A stretch of 34,688 bases of DNA. Source: Akkermansiaceae bacterium. Lineage in GTDB: Bacteria > Verrucomicrobiota > Verrucomicrobiia > Verrucomicrobiales > Akkermansiaceae. The stretch is taken from NCBI GenBank assembly GCA_903888515.1, contig CAISTY010000247.1, positions 1 to 34,688 on the forward strand. The letters run 5' to 3'. Shown piece by piece: positions 9,519-17,962 of the stretch. Each line of letters begins with the position of its first letter. Within the stretch, counting starts at the first letter, position 1. A program made the translations under genes and the position numbers. The notes beneath the pieces were generated by a model. It was not told where the DNA came from and did no database searches. It saw nothing but the letters and a program-made list of their open reading frames with translations.

Positions 9519-10496
9519 TTATTGAAACCAATCGTCGGGACTGGGCGGCGGCGGCAGGGGCTGGTTGAGGATGCTTTTTTGCGGGGGAATCGACAGTGAT
9601 TTCTCAAGGGATTCCAAGGCCGCAGCCACGCCATCCACCGGGAATCGCTCGCGGGTCCGCCGCCAGTGGTTGGATAGTTTGTCATAGGCTTTCCCGGGAG
9701 ATCCGAACAACTCGACCGCACGCCGGGCACCATCCAGTGCCGGGTCCTCGTGAGCTTCGAGCACCAGCAGCAAACACATCAGGGTGGGCGTGCGGTTTCC
9801 GGGACCTTCCGCGTAAAGCCGGCGGGCGAGGGCAAGCGCCTCGGCTTCCCGGCCCTCCACCCGGGCGAGCGAGTACAACCAGGCACGGGGCACGAAGCTG
9901 TTAGCCTTGCCGGTTTCGGCGGATTTCCGATAGGCCTCCGCGGAGGCCGCGAAGGATAAGCCGGGGTCGCGAAACGCTGGCAACTTGTTCGCATCGCAAA
10001 GCAGGAATCCCAGGTTCGCGAGCAGGCGCCAGTCGCCCGGGTTGTTACGGATGCCACGCTCGAGAAACGCGCGGCCTTTCAAGATATAGGTCCGCCATGC
10101 CTCGCGGCGGCGCAGCGGCGGCAGTTCGGATTCATTGAGGTAATCGGCCGCTGCATTGTAGGCGAGATGCCATGAGCCGGTTTCCCAGTAATATCGGGTA
10201 CGCGGCGCGAGGTCCACGATGGTGTCAAAGGTCACCTCCACCTTCGCCCACTTTCGTTCCGAAAAGGCCGTGAAGGCCCGTAAATTCAAAAACGTGGCCA
10301 CCAGCGTGCGCAACCCACCCAGGGCAACCGCCATGCTGGTTTGTCCAATCCGCTCCCGACTGCCAATGGCCATGCGCGGCGGTAACAGCCCGGCCACCCG
10401 CATCTCGCGGCTCACCCCGGCCTCGTAGGGCAGGCGCGCCGCCCCGAACACCAGCAACGCTGCTGTTAGAACTGCGGATTTTCGCCGGATTTTCAC
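9519..10496 (-). CDS. Membrane-anchored tetratricopeptide-like protein, ABC operon partner
   Basis: A 325-residue protein with one N-terminal hydrophobic segment (about residues 8-20), then a largely helical region with TPR-like character: stretches such as RAFLERGIRNNPGDWRLLAN and a later EAEALALARRLYAEGP segment have the A-x-x-P spacing of helical repeats. The C-terminus is proline-rich (QPLPPPPSPDD). It starts only 5 bases after the stop of the ABC permease gene, so it is very likely the third cistron of that operon and may be an accessory subunit. I know of no characterised homologue. No catalytic motif is visible. Confidence 0.75.
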   Translation of the reverse strand: MKIRRKSAVLTAALLVFGAARLPYEAGVSREMRVAGLLPPRMAIGSRERIGQTSMAVALGGLRTLVATFLNLRAFTAFSERKWAKVEVTFDTIVDLAPRTRYYWETGSWHLAYNAAADYLNESELPPLRRREAWRTYILKGRAFLERGIRNNPGDWRLLANLGFLLCDANKLPAFRDPGLSFAASAEAYRKSAETGKANSFVPRAWLYSLARVEGREAEALALARRLYAEGPGNRTPTLMCLLLVLEAHEDPALDGARRAVELFGSPGKAYDKLSNHWRRTRERFPVDGVAAALESLEKSLSIPPQKSILNQPLPPPPSPDDWFQ

Positions 10497-10501
10497 GACT
10501 G

Positions 10502-11428
10502 CTAGAATTCCTTGTCAGAAAAGATGAACCACGAGGCGAGGGTGAAAAACAACGCGTAAAAGAGACCGAGCAGCGTGAGTTGCCCGAGTATCAGCACGGG
10601 CAAGGCCTGGCCTTCGATCACCGCGTCGATCACGTTGAAGAGTTGGAAATCCGGCAGCACCAGCGCCACCAGCAGCGTGATCGCGCGTTCCAACCCGCCT
10701 TGCCCCGCCTGTCCGGCCTGCAGATAGAAGTCGCGGGCGTCGGCCTGGAAGTGACCGATGAAGTAAACCACGAAGCTCACCATGGTGGTGAACAAGGTGC
10801 TGGAGGAGAAGGTGGAGACCAACAGGGCCAGCGATGCCATGATGGAAGCCCGCAAAAACACCGCGAACACCGCACCCTGCAACGCCCAACTCGACCCGTT
10901 GGCCAGGGTTTCCGCACGCAGCGAGGCGATGGCGTCCGGCGTGTAACCCATGGCGGCGGCCATCGCTTCTTGTTCCGCCACCACCATCATGGTGCGAATC
11001 TGCAGCACCACGGTCATCAGCACGTCCATCAGGACCAGCGACACAAAAACTAACAACAACACGCCTGCCAACTTCCCGACCAGATAATCGATGCGTGGCA
11101 CCGGTTTCGCCAGAATCGTGTAGAGCGTCCGGTCCTCCGCGTCCTTGGGCAGCAGCAGCGCGGTCGCCACCACCGAGAGAACCACCGAAAACAAATGCAT
11201 CGCCCCGAACGAGGTGCTCTTGATTGTGCGCAGCACATTCACCCCCACCGCCTCCGGTCCGGCGAGCTGGGACCAGTCCAGGAAATTGCTGACTATCGCG
11301 AGCACCGCGAAGATCGCCAGGAAATAAAACACCTTCATGCGCGCGAGTTGGGTGAAGGCATGGGTCGCAATGACGAGGATGCGGCCGCAGTGCGATCCCC
11401 GACGCGAACTATGGGAGGAAGTGCTCAT
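10502..11428 (-). CDS. ABC-2-type transporter permease
   Basis: The membrane subunit of an ABC transporter or lipid/protein-handling ABC system, 308 residues. About six hydrophobic segments are visible: one near residues 30-50 (VFYFLAIFAVLAIVSNFL), one near 80-100, one near 115-140, one around 185-205, one near 215-235 (TTMVSFVVYFIGHF) and a C-terminal pair ending at a cytoplasmic FSDKEF tail. The motif DAEDRTLYTILAKPV after the second helix is typical of ABC-2-family permeases (the NatB/Gld-type 'R-x-x-x-T-L-ILAKP' segment). The start codon overlaps the end of the ATPase gene by four bases (ATGA), showing translational coupling. Substrate unknown. Confidence 0.87.
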   Translation of the reverse strand: MSTSSHSSRRGSHCGRILVIATHAFTQLARMKVFYFLAIFAVLAIVSNFLDWSQLAGPEAVGVNVLRTIKSTSFGAMHLFSVVLSVVATALLLPKDAEDRTLYTILAKPVPRIDYLVGKLAGVLLLVFVSLVLMDVLMTVVLQIRTMMVVAEQEAMAAAMGYTPDAIASLRAETLANGSSWALQGAVFAVFLRASIMASLALLVSTFSSSTLFTTMVSFVVYFIGHFQADARDFYLQAGQAGQGGLERAITLLVALVLPDFQLFNVIDAVIEGQALPVLILGQLTLLGLFYALFFTLASWFIFSDKEF

Positions 11429-12300
11429 CGTTCTTCTTCGCGGATTTCCCGCAGGAACAGGCGCTCCAGCGTGGTGCGGGGTTTACCGGTGCGCACGAGC
11501 GTCGTGCCCGGGGTGTTGGCAACCAACACGGTGATCTGTGAGATCAACCCGGGACTGGCATCACGCAGCACGATCTCCGTCTGGTCCTCGATGGCGATGA
11601 GGTCGTCCAGACGGCCTTCGCGGATCATCCGACCCTGGAAAATGATGCCCACTTGATCGCATACCTCCTGTACCTGTTCTAACAGATGGGAGCACAGGAA
11701 AACCGTGATGCCGCGCTCGCGCAGTTTGAAGATCAAATCCCGGATCTGCCGCGAGCCCACCGGATCCACCCCGGCGGTCGGCTCGTCCAGGATGACGAGC
11801 CGCGGCTCCTGAATCAGCGCCTGCGCCAAGCCGATGCGCTGGAGCATGCCCTTCGAGTAGCCGCCGAGCCGCCGGTCACGCGCACCCTCGAGATCGACCA
11901 GTGCCAACAATTCATCCACCCGCTCCCGCAGGTGCCGCCCCCCCAAGCCGCAGAGTTTGCCGTAGAAGCGCAGGGTTTCCGCGCCGCTCAGGTGTTTGTA
12001 GAAATACGGGTTCTCCGGCAGGAATCCCACGTCGTCGCGCGAATCCACCTTGAGCGAATCCTTGCCGAAAATCGCACACGCCCCCGCAGTGGGTGCCAGC
12101 AATCCTAACAACGCCTTCATCGTCGTGGACTTGCCCGAGCCGTTCGGACCGATCAGTCCGTAAACCTCGCCCGGCTCGATCCGGATCGAAACGCCGTCCA
12201 CGGCACGCAACGGCTGTCGGCGAAATGACGTCTTGAAGTCTTTCACCAGATTGCGGATCTCAACGGCGGGAACGGTCTCGGCCATCGGCGGACCGATCAT
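11425..12300 (-). CDS. ABC transporter ATP-binding protein
   Basis: The nucleotide-binding subunit for the adjacent ABC-2 permease, about 290 residues. In order: Walker A GPNGSGKST, Q-loop region around FLPENPYFY, a signature region LGGYSKGMLQRIGLAQAL (the LSGGQ equivalent is GGYSKGM), Walker B LVILDEPTAGVDP, and the H-loop histidine in FLCSHLLEQ. A C-terminal extension of about 70 residues after the ATPase core is seen in multidrug/lantibiotic-type ABC-2 ATPases. I chose the ATG at 12300 because a GGGAAAG sequence sits 9 bases upstream; starts at 12324 and 12285 are also possible. It is the first gene of a three-gene operon and is divergent from the Roco gene. Confidence 0.92.
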   Translation of the reverse strand: MIGPPMAETVPAVEIRNLVKDFKTSFRRQPLRAVDGVSIRIEPGEVYGLIGPNGSGKSTTMKALLGLLAPTAGACAIFGKDSLKVDSRDDVGFLPENPYFYKHLSGAETLRFYGKLCGLGGRHLRERVDELLALVDLEGARDRRLGGYSKGMLQRIGLAQALIQEPRLVILDEPTAGVDPVGSRQIRDLIFKLRERGITVFLCSHLLEQVQEVCDQVGIIFQGRMIREGRLDDLIAIEDQTEIVLRDASPGLISQITVLVANTPGTTLVRTGKPRTTLERLFLREIREEER

Positions 12301-12459
12301 GAACAGATACTTTCCCGGAGGCAACGGGCAATTGGCTCTTCATGCGCTCACGATCCGCGCGGCGTGTGTTGGACCGGGCACTGCCGCGGCAGGTGATCCC
12401 ATGAATGCGTTTGCGGCAAGCCGCCTTGCAAATCCCCTGCGGCACTCCATACTATCGGC

Positions 12460-14700
12460 ATGCCGGACACTGACATGACCGCAGTGAAGCAAAAGGCCTG
12501 TGACGAGGCCTTGAAACGCATCGGCGACTGTGGCCGCCGCCGCGGGGCGATGCTCGACCTGGGCGGTCTCGGACTGACGTGCCTGCCGCCCGAGATCGGC
12601 CAACTCACGAAACTTACGGAGTTGCATCTCTCCCATAACCGCTTGGTCTCCCTGCCGCCCGAAATCCACCAACTCACGCATCTGACGCGTCTGGATCTCT
12701 CACACAACATGTTGGATTGTCTGCCGCCGGACATCGGCCAACTCGCCGCGCTGGCGCAGCTCGATCTCACCCACAACCGGCTGGGCACCTTGCCGCCGGA
12801 CATCGGCCAACTCGCCAACCTGACACGGCTCGACATTTCTAACAACAAGTTGGACGCGCTGCCGCCGGAGTTCGGCCGGCTCGCCCATTTGACGCGGCTC
12901 TACCTCTCGCACAACCGTCTGGCCGCCGTGCCGCCGGAACTCGGCCAGCTCGCCAGCCTGACGCGGCTTTACCTGTCTAACAATTTGTTGGCAGCCGTGC
13001 CGCCGGAGATCGGACGGCTCGCCAACCTGACGCGGCTTTACCTGTCTGACAACCTGCTGGCCGCGGTGCCGCCGGAGCTTGGTCAACTCGCCAAGCTGAC
13101 GGTGCTCGATCTTTCCCACAATCTGTTGGACACCCTGCCGCCGGAGTTCGGGCAACTCGCCAAGTTGACGGTATTGTCGCTCATGGCCAACCGGCTCACC
13201 GTGATGCCCGACAGTCTCCGGGACTTGGAAAACCTAGTGAGTTTGTTGCTGCACGACAATCCGGCGCTGCAGCTCATGCCGTCCGTCCTCGGGTCCGATC
13301 CGCGCATCATGCAAGTGGCGCACCCGGCCACGCCAAAATCAATTCTGGATTTTTATTTCGCGCGGCTCACCGGGAAGACGCGGCCCTTGAACGAGGCGCG
13401 GCTGATCCTGTTAGGAGGGAGCGGGGCGGGCAAGACGAGCGTGGTGCAGGCCTTGAGGGATCTGCCGTTTCATGAGCGGGAGGTCAGCACGACGGGTGTC
13501 GCCCTGTGCGATTGGACGCTGGACGCCTGCCACGGGCCGCCGGTCACGGTCCATGTGTGGGATTTTTCCGGGTACGAGATCACGCATGCCCTGCATCCGT
13601 TTTTCTTCAGCAGCCGCAGTTTGTATGTGGTGGTGGTGGCAGGCCGGGACCACCGCGAACGGGATGACGCGGAATACTGGTTGCGTCTGATCCAGACGCA
13701 TGCGTCGGACGAGCACGGACAGGGGCCGCCGGTGATTGTGGCGCTGAACCAGTGGAACGTGCCCGGCTGCCGCCCGGATGTGGACCGCACCGCATTGCGC
13801 GATCGCTATCCGTTCATCCGCGGCTTTGTGGAAATGGACTGCAAGGCGAAAAAAGGTGTCCCCGCCCTGCGCACCGCACTGGGTCGGGAGGTGGACCGCA
13901 TGCCGTGGGCGAGAGAGCCGTTTCCCGAGGAGTGGAATGCCGTGCGCCACGCTCTAACCGCAACCGGCACGCCATGCGCGCTCCTCACCCAGGACGCCTA
14001 CCGGGCGCTGTGCGCGGAGCATGGCGTGCAGGATGAGGGACAGCAGGACTATCTAGCGGAAATCCTGCACCACCTGGGAACCGCGCTCAACTACCGGAAC
14101 GATCCCCGCCTGCACGAGGCGGCGGTGCTGCAACCGGTGTGGCTCACCAGAAATCTCTATGCCCTGCTGCTGCGTGCGGAAAAACTCGCGGGCGTGCTCG
14201 GGCTGGCCGATGTGGAAGCGGTGCTGCATGCGGAAAAGGACGATGCTGCGCGGGCCTGGCTGATGTACCTGATGGAGCGCTGCGGAATCGCCTGCACCTT
14301 GCCCGACGCGCCCGGCGGGGGGGCGTGGCTGGTGCCCCGGGCGCTGCCCGCCGCGGCACCCGCAGGCAGCGCGGAGTTCCGCGACGCTCCCGATGCCATC
14401 CGGGTACGCTATGTCTATCAGAATTTTCCAGGTGAATTGGTGGCCAGGTTCATCGTGCGGCGGCATGCCTTCGTCGAGGAGCTGCGCGAGCAAAAACAAC
14501 AATGGCGCGGCGGTGTGATCTTCAGTCGCAAAGGTGCCCGCGCCTTGATCCACGCGATCCCCCAGGACCGGCAACTGCTACTCACCGTGACCGGACCACG
14601 CAAAGCCCGCGAGCAATTCGCCGAACTGTGCCGGCAGGAAATGCGCGACATCCATGCGGAAATTCCCCATCTGGATCCGGTCGAGGAAATGGTTTATTAG
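12460..14700 (+). CDS. Roco protein (leucine-rich repeats, Roc GTPase, COR domain)
   Basis: A 746-residue LRR-Roc-COR protein, the bacterial relatives of human LRRK2. Ten leucine-rich repeats of exactly 23 residues (pattern LPPEIGQLxxLTxLxLSxN) run from about residue 42 to 271. The Roc GTPase follows: P-loop GGSGAGKTS at about 318-326, a G3-like WDFSGYE at about 367 with the Asp and Gly retained, and NQWN at about 430 in the place of the canonical NKxD. A COR-like region occupies the C-terminal 280 residues. There is no kinase or other effector domain. The protein is expected to be a cytosolic, GTP-regulated dimer; the function of most bacterial Roco proteins is unknown. The start ATG gives a short charged N-terminus, and an in-frame ATG at 12475 is an alternative. 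The Lys of NKxD is replaced by Gln, as occurs in some Roc domains. Confidence 0.93.
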   Translation: MPDTDMTAVKQKACDEALKRIGDCGRRRGAMLDLGGLGLTCLPPEIGQLTKLTELHLSHNRLVSLPPEIHQLTHLTRLDLSHNMLDCLPPDIGQLAALAQLDLTHNRLGTLPPDIGQLANLTRLDISNNKLDALPPEFGRLAHLTRLYLSHNRLAAVPPELGQLASLTRLYLSNNLLAAVPPEIGRLANLTRLYLSDNLLAAVPPELGQLAKLTVLDLSHNLLDTLPPEFGQLAKLTVLSLMANRLTVMPDSLRDLENLVSLLLHDNPALQLMPSVLGSDPRIMQVAHPATPKSILDFYFARLTGKTRPLNEARLILLGGSGAGKTSVVQALRDLPFHEREVSTTGVALCDWTLDACHGPPVTVHVWDFSGYEITHALHPFFFSSRSLYVVVVAGRDHRERDDAEYWLRLIQTHASDEHGQGPPVIVALNQWNVPGCRPDVDRTALRDRYPFIRGFVEMDCKAKKGVPALRTALGREVDRMPWAREPFPEEWNAVRHALTATGTPCALLTQDAYRALCAEHGVQDEGQQDYLAEILHHLGTALNYRNDPRLHEAAVLQPVWLTRNLYALLLRAEKLAGVLGLADVEAVLHAEKDDAARAWLMYLMERCGIACTLPDAPGGGAWLVPRALPAAAPAGSAEFRDAPDAIRVRYVYQNFPGELVARFIVRRHAFVEELREQKQQWRGGVIFSRKGARALIHAIPQDRQLLLTVTGPRKAREQFAELCRQEMRDIHAEIPHLDPVEEMVY

Positions 14701-14778
14701 CTTGCCGACGAACGTGGCGTCCTCTAGCCATCTGTCGGCCACCATTCCATATGTCATGGATGCGGCTGGTGCAATGTT

Positions 14779-16842
14779 ATGAATTACATTTTCTGTCTCG
14801 TCAGTCTGCTGGGTGCGTTTTTGCTATTTCAGGTGCAACCGATGATCAGCAAGTTCATCCTGCCGTGGTTTGGGGGCAGTCCCGGGGTGTGGACCACCTG
14901 CATGTTGTTCTTCCAAGTGGTGCTCTTCGGCGGCTACAGCTATGCGCACCTGCTGACCCGGCGCAAGGCCGTCACCCAGGCGTGGTTGCATATGGCCTTG
15001 CTGGCGCTGGCGGCAGCGTTGTTGCCCATCGTGCCGGACGCTTCATTCAAACCATCGGGTTCGGAAAATCCCGCCTGGAATATTCTGTTGCTGCTGTTGG
15101 CCACGGTGGGGCTGCCGTATTTCATGCTCTCCGCCACCAGTCCCTTGGTGCAAGTATGGTATTCCCGGGTCTATCCAAACCGCACGCCCTGGCGATTGTA
15201 TGCCTTGTCGAATGCGGGTTCCCTGACCGCGTTGCTGAGCTATCCCATTCTCATCGAACCTCGTTGGGATGTGATGTCGCAGGCGTGGATCTGGTCGGGA
15301 TCCTTCGTGCTGTTCGCCTTGTTGATGGGAGCGTGTGCCGTGGGCGAATGGAAACGCGGCACCGCCGAGGCCGCCCGGCGCTTGCATGAGCAGGAAATCC
15401 TGGATGCCACCGCACCCGGGCCGGACACCTGGCGCCGGGTGCGATGGATTCTGCTGCCGGCCTTTGCCTCTCTCATGCTGCTGGCCACCACCAATCATGT
15501 CTGTCAGAACGTGGCGGTCATTCCGTTCCTGTGGGTCGTTCCGCTGGCGCTCTATCTGGTAACCTTCATCATTTGCTTCGATCACCCGCGCTGGTATCGG
15601 CGGGCGCTGTGGGCGGTGCCGGCCATGCTGGCAATCATTCTAACATCAGGACTGCACGAGATTTGCGGGAATTGGACGCCTGGGTTTGTGGTGGAATTGG
15701 TGATCTACTTTTCCGCCATGTTTCTCATCTGCATGGTCTGCCATGGTGAATTGGCGCGTTTGAAACCGGGCACGTCACATTTGACGGAATACTATCTGCT
15801 GATGTCCGCGGGCGGTGCCTTGGGGGGGCTGGCGGTTAGTTTGGTCGCGCCGCAGGTGTTCAGCACGTACATGGAATGGTCGCTGGGCCTCGCCGGCGGG
15901 TTCGTGCTGGTGGCGTGGGTGGCATACCGCGGCCTGGTGGCGGGCGGCAGCGCGCGCGCCAGGTTGCGGATCGGTGCGGCCATTGCCGTTATTACGTTAG
16001 CAGGGATGTATTTCATCGTGAATTGGGAGTTCCTCTCCTTCAGCAGTGCCGTCGAACGGTCCCGCAGTTTTTACGGCACCCTGCGCGTCTCCGCCAGGAC
16101 CGATGACCAGGGCGGGAAATTCCATTCCTTCTATTGCAGCGGCACCGAACACGGACGGCAATATATGGATCCAGCCAGACGCCGGGATCCCCTGACCTAC
16201 TATGGCCGCGAATCCGGCATCGGCATGGTGCTGGATGGATTGAAATCCATGCCGGATGCCAAGGTCGGCATCATCGGCATGGGCACCGCCACGGTGGCTT
16301 GCTATGCCGAGCGCGGGCAAACCTACCGGTTTTACGAGATCAATCCCATCGCCGTGAGCATGGCGCGGAAATGGTTCACCTTCATTGACGACATGCAGGC
16401 GCGCGGAGCCAAGTATGAATTGGTGCTAGGCGATGCGCGCCTTTCGTTAGAGCATGAGGCGACGCATCATTTCGATGTGTTGATGCTGGATGCGTTCAGC
16501 GGTGATTCCGTGCCGGTGCATCTGCTCACGCGCGAGGCCTTTGAAATCTATCAACGGCACCTGAAGCCCGACGGTGTGATTGCCGTGCATATCACCAACA
16601 GGTATCTCAACCTCGCCCCGGTAGTCGAGAGAGTCGCCAGGGAATTCGGCTATCTGACGACGCGCCAGTGCATCCCGAATGACCTTGCCGGGCACTATCA
16701 GCCCGACTACCTGCTGCTGAGCAAGGATGCCGCATTCATCCGGGCGCATCCGCCGGTGCCGCCGGTGTATGCCCGGGATCTGGAGGTGCCGCTGTGGACG
16801 GATCACGCCCACAACCTGTTCCGGATCCTGCGGAGTCGTTAG
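14779..16842 (+). CDS. Membrane protein fused to spermidine-synthase-like domain
   Basis: A 687-residue fusion. The N-terminal part (about residues 1-440) is strongly hydrophobic with roughly ten membrane segments and carries the family hallmark QPMISKFILPWFGGSPGVW. The C-terminal part (about 450-687) is a Rossmann-type aminopropyltransferase/methyltransferase-like domain: a glycine-rich VGIIGMGTAT near residue 496-505, the acidic YEINPIAV, a GDAR segment, and LDAFSGDSVPVHLLT, where spermidine synthases have their catalytic Asp region. The family is usually annotated as 'fused MFS/spermidine synthase' although neither transport nor polyamine synthesis is established. No S-adenosylmethionine decarboxylase gene is nearby, so a role in spermidine synthesis is not supported by context. 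It ends 12 bases from the 3' end of the convergent RNase P RNA gene. Confidence 0.9.
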   Translation: MNYIFCLVSLLGAFLLFQVQPMISKFILPWFGGSPGVWTTCMLFFQVVLFGGYSYAHLLTRRKAVTQAWLHMALLALAAALLPIVPDASFKPSGSENPAWNILLLLLATVGLPYFMLSATSPLVQVWYSRVYPNRTPWRLYALSNAGSLTALLSYPILIEPRWDVMSQAWIWSGSFVLFALLMGACAVGEWKRGTAEAARRLHEQEILDATAPGPDTWRRVRWILLPAFASLMLLATTNHVCQNVAVIPFLWVVPLALYLVTFIICFDHPRWYRRALWAVPAMLAIILTSGLHEICGNWTPGFVVELVIYFSAMFLICMVCHGELARLKPGTSHLTEYYLLMSAGGALGGLAVSLVAPQVFSTYMEWSLGLAGGFVLVAWVAYRGLVAGGSARARLRIGAAIAVITLAGMYFIVNWEFLSFSSAVERSRSFYGTLRVSARTDDQGGKFHSFYCSGTEHGRQYMDPARRRDPLTYYGRESGIGMVLDGLKSMPDAKVGIIGMGTATVACYAERGQTYRFYEINPIAVSMARKWFTFIDDMQARGAKYELVLGDARLSLEHEATHHFDVLMLDAFSGDSVPVHLLTREAFEIYQRHLKPDGVIAVHITNRYLNLAPVVERVAREFGYLTTRQCIPNDLAGHYQPDYLLLSKDAAFIRAHPPVPPVYARDLEVPLWTDHAHNLFRILRSR

Positions 16843-16854
16843 AAAAGGAGGGGG

Positions 16855-17251
16855 GTGCCGCTCCCCTGTAAGCCGGATTCTGTCCCTCCCGCAGGTGCGG
16901 GATTGGACGGTCATTTCTCTCACCCCGCTTGCGCGGGGCGCCCCGCTTGCGCGGAGTGCGACTAATACCCGGGGATGATAACGGGCGGGCCGCCCTTCCC
17001 CTGTTCTGTCTTGCACCACGCGGGGTTTGCCGTGCCGCTTCGGTTGCCCTAGGCGCGGTGGGCTCTTACCCCACCATTTCACCCTTGCCTGAGCCCTTGC
17101 GGGCCATCGGCGGTGTGTTTTCTGTGGCACTTTCCGTCCGGGTTCCTCGCGGTTCCCGTCCCCCACTTTCATGAGGCGCGTTGCCCTGTGGTGTCCGGAC
17201 TTTCCTCAACCTCCGCTCGCGCGGAAACTGCGACCGTCCGGGGAGCGGCAC
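16855..17251 (-). ncRNA. rnpB: RNase P RNA, bacterial type A
   Basis: The catalytic RNA of ribonuclease P, which trims the 5' leader from tRNA precursors. Read on the minus strand, the conserved 5' element gaggaaagtccgg lies at about 17195-17207, the P10/P11 core (AAGGGTGAAAnGGTG...GGTAAGAGCCCACCGC) at about 17050-17095, and the 3' signature acagaatccggctt at 16870-16883. Outer ends are set by a perfect 12-bp P1 helix: gtgccgctcccc (17240-17251) pairs with ggggagcggcac (16855-16866). The resulting length of about 397 nt is normal. After P1 on the minus strand comes a C-rich stretch ending in cttttct, which may help termination. The exact transcript ends may differ by a few bases. Confidence 0.97.
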
Positions 17252-17330
17252 AAGCAACTTGCTCCATGTGCCTCCGGATTCCAAGGAAAAGATGCAAAGC
17301 CCGGCAAGATCGGGCGGATCGCGCTCTCCC

Positions 17331-17867
17331 TCAGCCGATAAAAAACACGTCGAGGAAGAACCAGACGACCATCAGCACGCCGATGACGATCTTGATGCCC
17401 ATGCCGGCGAGGGTTCCGACGACGGAGCCAATACCCGAGATCACGGCCGGTTTGGCGGCCTTGCGGGCCCACCAGATCTCAGCGATCAGCGCACCTAACA
17501 GGGGACCGGCGAGCAGTCCGAAGGGCATGAAAAACATTCCGACGATGGCACCGAGCAACGCGCCAAGAGAGCCCCAGCGGGTGCCGCCAAACCATTTCGC
17601 GCCGGCCGCTCCGCTCACCATTTCCAGGGTTTGGGAAACCGCCATCAGCACCCCGAGGATCACCAACGACCCCCACCCGAGACCCGATCCCTCAGCACCC
17701 AGCATCAAACGGTGCGCCACCGCCGCCATGAACAGAATCAAATGACCGGGCAGGACCGGCAACACGCAACCCACCACCCCGGCAACTAACAGGCAACCGG
17801 TGACCAACCATGCCGCTCCCACTCCCACAGTTCCCCAGACCGGACTCGAATATATGGACTCCCACAC
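17331..17867 (-). CDS. DUF456 family membrane protein
   Basis: A small integral membrane protein of about 178 residues with four to five hydrophobic, glycine-rich helices. The segment GCVLPVLPGHLILFMAAVAH near the N-terminus, and a later alternation of G-x-x-x-G and LLGALIAEIWW, match what I know of the DUF456 family, which has no assigned function. No ATG precedes the first helix: I chose the GTG at 17867, which gives a short N-terminus before the first membrane segment; a TTG at 17921 would add 18 residues of non-membrane-like sequence. It lies between rnpB and gspF on the same strand. Confidence 0.8.
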   Translation of the reverse strand: MWESIYSSPVWGTVGVGAAWLVTGCLLVAGVVGCVLPVLPGHLILFMAAVAHRLMLGAEGSGLGWGSLVILGVLMAVSQTLEMVSGAAGAKWFGGTRWGSLGALLGAIVGMFFMPFGLLAGPLLGALIAEIWWARKAAKPAVISGIGSVVGTLAGMGIKIVIGVLMVVWFFLDVFFIG

Positions 17868-17962
17868 GCCGGGTTTCTGACACCGACTGCCAGCGAGCGC
17901 AACCCGCGATTCGGTATGCAACTTGATTCTGTCTCTATATCAAACGCATGTGAATGCGCCCG

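Noticed and set aside
12426..12455. Promoter TTGCAA-18-TACTAT before the Roco gene
   Set aside because: The implied transcription start falls at or after the chosen start codon, so it would need a leaderless or internal start at 12475. Too weak to list as a feature.
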